The notes below the pieces were generated by a model. That model saw only the letters and a program-made list of their open reading frames with translations. It was not told where the DNA came from and made no database searches. Made by a program: the position numbers and the translations under genes. Below are positions 1-5,803 of a stretch of DNA of 13,416 bases, one piece after another (position 1 is the stretch's first letter; each line of letters opens with the position of its first letter). Source of the stretch: Pseudobdellovibrio sp. (GTDB lineage Bacteria > Bdellovibrionota > Bdellovibrionia > Bdellovibrionales > Bdellovibrionaceae); assembly GCA_025449725.1 (NCBI GenBank), contig JANWIU010000022.1:1-13416 (forward strand), read 5' to 3'.

Positions 1-30
1 ATTAAAATGAGTTTCCTCTCGTTATTCCCG

Positions 31-38
31 TATAAAAT
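31..38 (+). promoter_or_regulatory. Possible -10 box for the first gene
   Basis: The string TATAAAAT covers two overlapping -10 candidates (TATAAA 31-36 and TAAAAT 33-38), ending 8 to 10 nt before ATG 47, which has no ribosome binding site. No convincing -35 box lies 16-18 bp upstream, so the call is tentative. Confidence 0.3.
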
Positions 39-46
39 ATATTTCA

Positions 47-1123
47 ATGCGCTTTTTATCGGTACGCAATATTCTTAATTGTATCGAGATGAACCGCCTG
101 GCAAAAAAAAGTCATTACATCTTTCAAGAGGCTTCCGGGGGTGTCGTTTATAACAAAATTAGTACCCGCCTGACGGCCCAAAACGAACTGACTTATCTAA
201 TTAGAACTTTCGATCTGGATACGGCTAACTTCGGATCTGACACCATTTTACTTCCTTTAACGACGGTATTATCAAGTCATTTTTGGGCGTCTTCTGATTT
301 GCTTAAAAGCTTGAATCTGACTGGAGATAAAAATGAACTCCTGTTTCAGTCGCTGGCTGAAAAACTTTCTGACAACACATGCACATCACTTACAGAAAGC
401 TTTATGCACTTTATGGCGCATCAGCAAAATTTATGTATAGCGGTTGAAAAAGGAAAAGTTCGCGCACTTATATACCAAGATCTGCATGATACCCTCTTTG
501 ATACTATCAGCTTCTTGCTGGAGCAGATAAACTCCAAGGGGCTGGCTGACATCGAAGAACTTTATTCAGAATTATACGATTCAGCGAAAGTCTCAGATAT
601 TAATTTGAATAATCAGATGTTGTTTCCCGGAGCCTCTCGCTCCGGTGGCGACATTCTTGCTTATTATCTGCGGTTTTACAAATATCTCTCTCGTTACGAT
701 TTTTATTTTGCCAGATTAAGTCCGATTAAGAACCTTTTTGGTTTTATGGCAGAACGCATTTATAACGACAAAAGATTAGACGCCATCCGGGAGCAAATCA
801 TTGATGACGACGCCCTTTCGGCAAACAGAAAAAACTTGTTCTGGTTAATTGACCGCGCCCATTACCTATTGGAAAAACAAAAGATTGAATCCCTGCAACT
901 TAATTTAAATTTCACAGAATTGCGAAAGCTAACCGCTGAAGAAGTTTACTTCACGTTATCCAAATCCAGGATCATCTGCAGCCGGGACTTCCCTTTACAC
1001 CTCATTGATGTTGAGACTCAAAAAATTGAATCCGCTTATGATCTATATAATGGCAGAATAATTTTCGTAATCTATGACGGTAAGCCATGCCTGCTGATCT
1101 CGTTTCAAGGTGTGATATTTTAA
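47..1123 (+). CDS. Hypothetical protein, 358 aa, unrecognised
   Basis: An intact reading frame with no signal peptide and no membrane segment, so probably cytoplasmic. I recognise no family. The protein has mixed helical composition. Its middle (about residues 195-245) is rich in Tyr/Phe/Arg, including a stretch reading LAYYLRFYKYLSRYDFYFAR, and a charged region follows. The C-terminal 50 residues look like alternating beta strands (GRIIFVIYDG, KPCLLISF). There is no Shine-Dalgarno sequence before ATG 47, but TAAAAT (33-38) lies about 8 nt upstream, which would suit a leaderless transcript. An in-frame ATG at 89 is the alternative start and would give 344 aa. It may be co-transcribed with the cyclophilin 43 bp downstream. 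The reading frame is confident; no function can be given. Confidence 0.75.
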   Translation: MRFLSVRNILNCIEMNRLAKKSHYIFQEASGGVVYNKISTRLTAQNELTYLIRTFDLDTANFGSDTILLPLTTVLSSHFWASSDLLKSLNLTGDKNELLFQSLAEKLSDNTCTSLTESFMHFMAHQQNLCIAVEKGKVRALIYQDLHDTLFDTISFLLEQINSKGLADIEELYSELYDSAKVSDINLNNQMLFPGASRSGGDILAYYLRFYKYLSRYDFYFARLSPIKNLFGFMAERIYNDKRLDAIREQIIDDDALSANRKNLFWLIDRAHYLLEKQKIESLQLNLNFTELRKLTAEEVYFTLSKSRIICSRDFPLHLIDVETQKIESAYDLYNGRIIFVIYDGKPCLLISFQGVIF

Positions 1124-1166
1124 TTATTAGATTTTCTTTTTGAGGTTTTGCAAATAAAGTTTAAAT

Positions 1167-1676
1167 ATGTACATCTTAGCTGAAACGACCTTCGGAAATT
1201 TTAAGATTCGCCTTTTCAAAGAAAGAGCACCTGCGACAGTTAAAAATTTTGTCGATTTAGCCTCGGGCAATAAAGTTTATATAAATCATAAAACCGGTCA
1301 GCCAGCAAAATCGCCGTTTTATGACGGCCTTATTTTTCACCGCGTGATTAAGGATTTTTTGGTTCAAAGCGGCTGCCCTTATGGAGATGGAAGCGGCGGC
1401 CCTGGATATTTTTTTGATGATGAGATTGATATTAGCAATAACAAACATGATAGACCCGGTTTGGTATCCATGGCCAATTTTGCGCCAAACACCAATGGCA
1501 GTCAGTTTTTCATTACCCTCTCACCAATACCTTGGTTAGACAAAAGCCACACCATCTTCGGAGAAGTAACAGAAGGTTTAGAAAATATTATTAATATGGC
1601 TAACACCATAAAAACCACAGGTGACCGCCCGGATAATCCCCCAAAGATTATCAAGCTGACTGTAATTGAAACTTAA
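1167..1676 (+). CDS. Cyclophilin-type peptidyl-prolyl cis-trans isomerase
   Basis: Catalyses cis-trans isomerisation of X-Pro peptide bonds during protein folding. The 169-aa protein is a single cyclophilin domain of typical bacterial length with no signal peptide, so it should be cytoplasmic. The active-site residues are all visible: FHR (Arg59, the catalytic Arg55 of human CypA), Phe64 and Gln67 in DFLVQSG, Asn-Thr-Asn-Gly-Ser-Gln-Phe-Phe around residues 108-115, Trp123 (the cyclosporin-contacting Trp) and His128 in WLDKSH. An insertion around residues 36-52 (NKVYINHKTGQPAKS) precedes the FYDGL strand, as in many bacterial cyclophilins. The Trp suggests cyclosporin sensitivity, which is an inference. 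No clear Shine-Dalgarno site precedes ATG 1167. The gene is convergent with the DUF2059-like gene, with only 2 bp between the stop codons. Confidence 0.95.
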   Translation: MYILAETTFGNFKIRLFKERAPATVKNFVDLASGNKVYINHKTGQPAKSPFYDGLIFHRVIKDFLVQSGCPYGDGSGGPGYFFDDEIDISNNKHDRPGLVSMANFAPNTNGSQFFITLSPIPWLDKSHTIFGEVTEGLENIINMANTIKTTGDRPDNPPKIIKLTVIET

Positions 1677-1678
1677 AA

Positions 1679-2299
1679 TTATTTTTTTCTTTTAGCGCTG
1701 CCCGCTGGGCCTAAAAACTTTTCAAGTTCGGTTTCTAACTTCTCATTTAAGGCTCGACTGAATTTGTCGCCTGGTCTTGCAGTATCATTGACTAAATAAT
1801 TTTTGTATTTTTTATAAGTCGGCAGATTATAAACAGTGATAAGCCATTCCAGCTCTTTTTCAGTAAACACGTTTGCAAGACTGTTCGCGTATTTTTCCCT
1901 CAGCATACTTTGGCTTTGTTCTTTGGTCGCCACGTGCTGTTTTTCAAAATTATCCAAAGCCTTGCGGCATTCCGTATTTTTTTCACAACCGGCTTTTTTT
2001 TTCAATTGGCCAATTCTGTTATCTATCATTGAAAATGATGTAATCAATTCGTTTTCTAAATCAGAAAGAGCCAAAAACTCACGAGCCCGCGCTAAATGTT
2101 TTTCCGAAGGCGCGGGGTTAGCAGGCGCAGGGTTGGTAGGCGCAAGAATAACTGGCGCTGCGCTGGCAGGAGATGCGCCGGTAGGAGCTTTGTTGACGCC
2201 AGCTTCCTTCTTTTGAACGACAGGTTCAACGGCAAAAACCGGATTCACAGTCAGAAAAAATAAAGTTATAAAGGTCAAAAAATAACCCGTCCTAATCAT
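1679..2299 (-). CDS. Exported DUF2059-like protein with Pro/Ala linker
   Basis: A 206-aa protein. Residues 1-23 form a classical signal peptide (Arg-containing start, hydrophobic core FLTFITLFFLTV, cleavage after VFA), so it should be periplasmic. Residues about 35-65 form a low-complexity Pro/Ala/Asn linker (APTNPAPANPAPSEK). From about residue 68 the chain is helical and charged. The segment YANSLANVFTEKELEWLITV followed by YNLPTYKKYKNYL fits the DUF2059 pattern (FT-x-x-E-L-x-x-L-I-x-F/V-Y-x-S-P-x-x-x-K). Cys104 and Cys111 could form a disulfide. The biochemical role of DUF2059 proteins is not established. The gene lies 77 bp downstream of the lipoprotein gene on the same strand and may be read through from it. 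No good Shine-Dalgarno site precedes the ATG (upstream GCAAAATATAAAC). Confidence 0.8.
   Translation of the reverse strand: MIRTGYFLTFITLFFLTVNPVFAVEPVVQKKEAGVNKAPTGASPASAAPVILAPTNPAPANPAPSEKHLARAREFLALSDLENELITSFSMIDNRIGQLKKKAGCEKNTECRKALDNFEKQHVATKEQSQSMLREKYANSLANVFTEKELEWLITVYNLPTYKKYKNYLVNDTARPGDKFSRALNEKLETELEKFLGPAGSAKRKK
2112..2141 (-). repeat. Two imperfect 15-bp tandem repeats in the Pro/Ala linker
   Basis: On the + strand GCGGGGTTAGCAGGC (2112-2126) is followed directly by GCAGGGTTGGTAGGC (2127-2141). They differ at three of 15 positions. They encode the repeated Asn-Pro-Ala-Pro linker units of the exported DUF2059-like protein, and a third degenerate copy follows. Such in-frame units commonly change linker length by slippage. 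Confidence 0.7.
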
Positions 2300-2376
2300 G
2301 TTTATATTTTGCAGAAGTCATGCCACAAAAGCATCATTTTTTTGCAAGGGTACCTGAGATTTTTTGCTGAAGCTTG

Positions 2377-3450
2377 TTAAAGTCCGTTGTTATTTTTTAA
2401 AAAACTTTCAGACATAAAAAGATACGCGTTAGTCGCTTGGTAGAATTTTTCAAATTTTGGCCGGTATCTGATTTTTTTGTAAACATCAATAATTTCTAGC
2501 TTTGACTGAGGCGTTGTTTGAGAGGTCGGAGCACAGTTACTATGCAAAACAGCAAATAGTCCATCTGCAACCGGCTGAACAGAGCTGCAGGCATTGCCGC
2601 TGTAAGCCTCTTCACCGGATTGATAAACCACTTCCAGCTTTTTAGCTGTGATATCGTATGAGGCTAAGTAACTGAGCCAGCTTTTGTCACTCTTCAGGTC
2701 TGAATTTACGTAAAAATACAATTTGTCATTGTACATCTGCACGTCGTGAATTTTCCGGCCATCCATATCGATCACATTTAACAGCTTTTCTGCTTTGGAA
2801 TCTAAAATATAAATCTTCTGCTGATGATAGCAGTTAACGACGTAACCGCTTACTTTGCCTGCGGCGGAATCCCACATCTCATAAAAAGAGTTCACATGGC
2901 TGTGTTCTAAAACCGATACAGGAGGATTGGTAAATTTACTGACCCATACGGCCTCTATCGGTGGCTTCTTCGCATATCCCAGCTTCTCTGCTTGACCTAA
3001 AATGTCACTAAAGTCCAAACGTTTAATGAGCTTGCCATTTGGGTCGATGATCAGAAGATGATCTCCCCGGTAGATTTGCCCACCCTGCCTGTATTCATAG
3101 GCATCCAAAGTCAGCAAATTGGAGGTATAGGGAGATAATACCAGCTGATGGTGATTCATATTTAAATTAAAGCCCCAAACTTTATTCAAATTCCTATCGT
3201 ACTTTGCCACTTCCGTTCCGCCGGAAGCATAAAAACTTCCGTCATCCAAAAAGCGGCAGAACAAGCTTTGGAACCTCCAAAGCCGCTTTCCGTTTAGATC
3301 CACAATCGAACACCGAATGTTAATTGAATAGTTCTTAAGTCTTTGATCTTTCAAAACTGAATCAGAATCCGTAAACGTTTGGATTGTATCCTTAGGAATA
3401 TGCGCGCAACCAAAAAACGCAAAAGAAGCCAGAAGTAGCAGTGTTTTCAC
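2377..3450 (-). CDS. Lipoprotein with arylsulfotransferase (ASST)-like beta-propeller
   Basis: From GTG 3450 the protein is 357 aa and begins with a short lipoprotein signal: Lys2, a hydrophobic run LLLLASFAF, then FFGC with the lipid-bearing Cys at residue 15. The frame is open to GTG 3492 (371 aa). I prefer 3450 because it puts the signal sequence at the N-terminus and because a promoter (TTGACT, 17 bp, GAAAAT) places transcription start at this GTG. The rest is repeated beta-blade sequence. The pattern of His-His in NMNHHQLVLSP, then RGDHLLIIDPNGKLIKRLDF, then SVLEHSHVNSFYE resembles the arylsulfotransferase/ASST propeller family (lpnGn, D-G-x-v-v, D-x-x-H-x-N-S). Catalysis is unproven; many such bacterial lipoproteins are assigned on fold alone. 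It is an envelope protein, divergently transcribed from the PP-loop gene. Confidence 0.75.
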   Translation of the reverse strand: MKTLLLLASFAFFGCAHIPKDTIQTFTDSDSVLKDQRLKNYSINIRCSIVDLNGKRLWRFQSLFCRFLDDGSFYASGGTEVAKYDRNLNKVWGFNLNMNHHQLVLSPYTSNLLTLDAYEYRQGGQIYRGDHLLIIDPNGKLIKRLDFSDILGQAEKLGYAKKPPIEAVWVSKFTNPPVSVLEHSHVNSFYEMWDSAAGKVSGYVVNCYHQQKIYILDSKAEKLLNVIDMDGRKIHDVQMYNDKLYFYVNSDLKSDKSWLSYLASYDITAKKLEVVYQSGEEAYSGNACSSVQPVADGLFAVLHSNCAPTSQTTPQSKLEIIDVYKKIRYRPKFEKFYQATNAYLFMSESFLKNNNGL

Positions 3451-3456
3451 TTTAAA

Positions 3457-3485
3457 ATTTTCGACCCTCTCATTATGAGAGTCAA
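3457..3485 (-). promoter_or_regulatory. Promoter for the ASST-like lipoprotein gene (leaderless)
   Basis: Read on the minus strand: -35 TTGACT (3485-3480, 5 of 6 to consensus), a 17-bp spacer and -10 GAAAAT (3462-3457, 4 of 6). Seven bases then lead to GTG 3450, so transcription should begin at or next to the start codon. No usable Shine-Dalgarno site exists for that GTG, which is consistent with leaderless initiation. The spacer contains the palindrome at 3467-3481. Confidence 0.5.
3467..3481. promoter_or_regulatory. Perfect palindrome, candidate operator
   Basis: CTCTCAT-T-ATGAGAG is a perfect inverted repeat with 7-bp arms and a 1-bp centre. It lies in the spacer of the leftward promoter and ends 4 bp before the -35 box of the rightward promoter, which is where a shared repressor or activator would bind. 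The regulator is unknown. Confidence 0.5.
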
Positions 3486-3514
3486 TAGACACCTCTCTTG
3501 TGTTTTGCTATGCT
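3486..3514 (+). promoter_or_regulatory. Promoter for the PP-loop gene (extended -10, leaderless)
   Basis: -35 TAGACA (3486-3491, 5 of 6), a 17-bp spacer and -10 TATGCT (3509-3514, 4 of 6) with an upstream TG (3506-3507) making an extended -10. Counting 7 bp on puts the transcription start at A3521, the first base of the ATG. The -35 abuts the leftward -35 (3480-3485) with no gap. Confidence 0.6.
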
Positions 3515-3520
3515 CGACCG

Positions 3521-4651
3521 ATGCCATTTGTCTCAAGTACTTATCAAAATCACTTAAAATTTGGATACGGACCTGAATTTGAGACGATTCGAACCAATAC
3601 CTTTTTTAACGTTGAGGCCGGCGAAGCCGCTGAAGCCAGAGAAGCCAGTGACACCCGCAGCTTTCATTCCGAATGCGTCCGCGCCGCATCATTGATATCG
3701 GCCCAAGCCGGCCAAAAAAGAATTTTGATCGCTATGAGCGGCGGGATGGATAGCGAAGTTGTCGCCCGTTCTTTTTTGGAAGCCAAGGTACCGTTTGAAG
3801 CGGTTATATTCAGGTATGAAAACGAATCCAATCTTCACGACATTAAAAGCGCCGTTGATTTTTGTAATTCTAACAATTTAAAAATCAACTTCGTAGATAT
3901 CAATGTTTTGGAGTTTCTGGATACGGGTGAATATCTGGATTTCACTTCGTTATACAATTGTAACTCCCCTTTGTTTTCAGTTCACTTGGAAGCGTGCAAG
4001 CATTTAAAAAATGATTTCGTTATTTTTTCCGGATCCGCTCCGGTTTTAAGACTGCCGCCTTTAGTTCATCGTAATTTTCATTCTTTAGACCGGTTCTACA
4101 TCATTAAGAATACAATTGAAAATTTCGTTCAAACGGAATTTCCTATTGAAAATTCTTTTTGCTATGACCATTTCTTCGCAAAAAATCACTCTGAAGGTGT
4201 ATCTAATTTTTTTCTTTACACACCGGAACTGATTTTAAGTTCGCTAAAACTGGGGGACCCGCTTTTACAGTTTCATGAGGTTCAGCATTTTTCGCCAAAA
4301 AATCCTCATAAAGATTTCGACATGGTGACACACTTTCAAAGCCGGCGAATGATGGCTTGCCTGAAGCAAAGGTTTTTTATAAGAGGAGGTTTTGATATCA
4401 GCTTACGCGAATCAAAATTTACAGGATTCGAAAAGATTCACCTTAAGTTTGATCAACTGCCTGCTGATAAAGGCATTTATGAAAAGGGCATCGACGGCAT
4501 GACAAGATTTAATCAAAAGTACCGCTCCCCTATGGAGGCCAAGATGCCGCCACTGAAGCTGATTAGCTTTCGGATTTCTAGAAAAGATGAAGAGTCTTTG
4601 TTAGCTTATGCTTTTGAAAACTGGGCCAGTTCCAACATCAGCATTTTCTAA
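3521..4651 (+). CDS. PP-loop ATPase (asparagine synthase/ATP-pyrophosphatase-like)
   Basis: A 376-aa protein from ATG 3521, chosen because the promoter's predicted start is this very base. The frame is open to GTG 3500, which would lie between the promoter boxes. Residues 68-79 read ILIAMSGGMDSE, with the SGGMDS PP-loop at 73-78 that binds ATP and releases pyrophosphate in the adenine-nucleotide alpha-hydrolase fold (asparagine synthase, NAD synthase, tRNA-modifying enzymes). A strand-helix pattern (FEAVIFRYE, LKINFVDINVLEFL, DFVIFSGSAP) continues the fold. There is no glutaminase domain, so if it is an amide or peptide-bond former the amine donor must come from elsewhere. Residues 32-46 are Glu/Ala-rich. 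Its last 51 bp overlap the convergent oxygenase gene. The substrate is unknown; a role in modifying a product of the neighbouring operon is inference. Confidence 0.8.
   Translation: MPFVSSTYQNHLKFGYGPEFETIRTNTFFNVEAGEAAEAREASDTRSFHSECVRAASLISAQAGQKRILIAMSGGMDSEVVARSFLEAKVPFEAVIFRYENESNLHDIKSAVDFCNSNNLKINFVDINVLEFLDTGEYLDFTSLYNCNSPLFSVHLEACKHLKNDFVIFSGSAPVLRLPPLVHRNFHSLDRFYIIKNTIENFVQTEFPIENSFCYDHFFAKNHSEGVSNFFLYTPELILSSLKLGDPLLQFHEVQHFSPKNPHKDFDMVTHFQSRRMMACLKQRFFIRGGFDISLRESKFTGFEKIHLKFDQLPADKGIYEKGIDGMTRFNQKYRSPMEAKMPPLKLISFRISRKDEESLLAYAFENWASSNISIF
3614..3649 (+). repeat. Four tandem 9-bp units GA(A/G)GCCnnn
   Basis: GAGGCCGGC, GAAGCCGCT, GAAGCCAGA and GAAGCCAGT lie head to tail in frame inside the PP-loop gene and encode four Glu-Ala-x triplets N-terminal to the PP-loop domain. 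They probably arose by slippage, and the segment is likely a flexible or helical linker. Confidence 0.75.
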
Positions 4652-5404
4652 AGTTCTTTTTAAATTTGACGGCATCCACTCATCGCCATGAGGGATAGGT
4701 TCAAAAACCGGGGCACCGTATTTATCAAAACCGTTTTTAAGGCATTCAAAGTAAGTGCTGAGCTTTTTTTCAAAACAGCCGCGAATGATCAAGTGATACC
4801 GGATCTCATTGCTTCGGTTAACGGCGTAATGAAAATGGCTGGCATCAATTGCATAGATGTTACCGGTTTGAAGCGGAACCATTCCGTGATGATAAAAAGC
4901 AAAAAAGGCGTCTTTAGGTTTGTTCAGCGGAATTAAAAGTTTATCGATTCCGTACATATATTTATCTGTATGAACAGCGATGCTGGTACCGGGTTGCAAT
5001 GCAAAAACGGCTGCGCTCACAACGTCGAAAGGTAAGTTCGCGATCAGTTGGCTGAACTCAGGCCACTTTTCTAAAACGTCAGGGCGGGTTTTGATTTCAA
5101 CGTGCCGGCTTTTTAAAGATAAAGCCGCCGCATCTAAAAAAGTAAAATCAAGATCACCCACAACCGCCACATACGACCAGCCGGAGTTATGAGAAATTTT
5201 ATCGACACAAAATAAGTCCTGATTGGCGTTAAAATAATTAATCAGTTTTTGTGGAACATTGAATTCACCTTCAAGCCGCAAGTAAGGCCACTTACTGATG
5301 TAAGCCAGTTCAAAACCCGAAGCCGTTGCCGGCATCGGTTGGATCGGCCGTTGTTGAAATTCATCTAGGATTATTTCTTTTTTTCCTGCAATAAACGTTT
5401 CCAT
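4601..5404 (-). CDS. Fe(II)/2-oxoglutarate oxygenase, Asp/Asn beta-hydroxylase-like
   Basis: A 267-aa soluble protein. It fits the cupin-fold 2-oxoglutarate-dependent oxygenases that hydroxylate Asp/Asn or related residues. The metal triad is visible: His145-x-Asp147 in SIAVHTDKY, and distal His192 in HYAVNRSNEIRYHLII. In the same block Asn196 and Arg202 fit the family pattern H-x-V-x-N-x-S-x-x-x-R, the Arg being the usual 2-oxoglutarate carboxylate ligand. The upstream part (residues 30-130) is substrate-side sequence I do not recognise. Last gene of the operon: its ATG overlaps the stop of the DUF2059-like gene as TAATG, so translation is coupled. Its 3' end overlaps the convergent PP-loop gene by 51 bp. 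The likely substrate is a protein or peptide side chain, possibly a product of the same operon, but this is inference. Confidence 0.85.
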   Translation of the reverse strand: METFIAGKKEIILDEFQQRPIQPMPATASGFELAYISKWPYLRLEGEFNVPQKLINYFNANQDLFCVDKISHNSGWSYVAVVGDLDFTFLDAAALSLKSRHVEIKTRPDVLEKWPEFSQLIANLPFDVVSAAVFALQPGTSIAVHTDKYMYGIDKLLIPLNKPKDAFFAFYHHGMVPLQTGNIYAIDASHFHYAVNRSNEIRYHLIIRGCFEKKLSTYFECLKNGFDKYGAPVFEPIPHGDEWMPSNLKRTLENADVGTGPVFKSIS

Positions 5405-5802
5405 TATTGTCCTTCGACTTGATCTTTAAGCGCATTATAAATGTTATTGGCCTGACGGTGCATCTCTACATTCGCCTGAAAGTATTTTGAAGATCTGTTT
5501 TCTATCAGCGCTTTCCAACCTAAATAGGCCTTTCCTGCATCTGATTTAAAAAAATCTATTACTTGCTGAAGCTGATGTTCCGTAAAGTGCTCTGCCGTTT
5601 CTTCATAAAGGCATTTTTTGATATTCGTTTTGTGACCGGTCCAAAACTCTTGTGAAAGTTGCTTGTCCAGCTCTTCGGCTTTATCAGGAATTTTGCTTTT
5701 GAAGGTCTTATCCATACCCGCAATTGAAAAATCAATTTGCTTCATGAGGCCTTCCAGCTCTCCTGACAAAATTATAAAAAGCAAAACACTTTGGCTTTCC
5801 AA
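5404..5802 (-). CDS. Small DUF2059-like protein
   Basis: At most 132 aa. The core EHFTEHQLQQVIDFFKSDAG followed by KAYLGW matches the DUF2059 motif (FT-x-x-x-L-x-x-x-I-x-F-F/Y-x-S-x-x-G-x-x-x). Start choice is uncertain. TTG 5802 is preceded by AAGGG at 5-nt spacing, inside the end of the upstream gene. ATG 5745 is preceded by GAAGG at 4 nt and would give 113 aa. The TTG form adds a hydrophobic stretch (VLLFIILSG) without the usual positive charge, perhaps a decayed signal peptide; the ATG form would be cytoplasmic. Third gene of the minus-strand operon: 1 nt after the pseudo-subtilase stop and overlapping the oxygenase start by 1 nt. Compared with the paralogue-like protein at 1679-2299, it lacks both the signal peptide and the linker. 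Function unknown. Confidence 0.75.
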   Translation of the reverse strand: MESQSVLLFIILSGELEGLMKQIDFSIAGMDKTFKSKIPDKAEELDKQLSQEFWTGHKTNIKKCLYEETAEHFTEHQLQQVIDFFKSDAGKAYLGWKALIENRSSKYFQANVEMHRQANNIYNALKDQVEGQ

Positions 5803-5803
5803 A

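Noticed and set aside
1690..1716. Possible bidirectional terminator between the cyclophilin and the DUF2059-like gene
   Set aside because: TTTTAG/CTAAAA and GCCC/GGGC can pair around a GCT loop, but the stem is interrupted and no T-tract follows on either strand.
1836..2216. 126-aa plus-strand frame
   Set aside because: It is the antisense shadow of the signal-peptide DUF2059-like gene, and its Ala/Gly/Val repeats just mirror that gene's Pro/Ala linker.
2328..2358. Hairpin ATGC-CACAAAA-GCAT followed by seven T
   Set aside because: The stem is only 4 bp and the T-tract orientation would end plus-strand transcription, while both flanking genes are on the minus strand.
3500..3520. Upstream GTG start for the PP-loop protein (7 extra residues)
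   Set aside because: It lies inside the promoter spacer and -10 box, and ATG 3521 coincides with the predicted transcription start.
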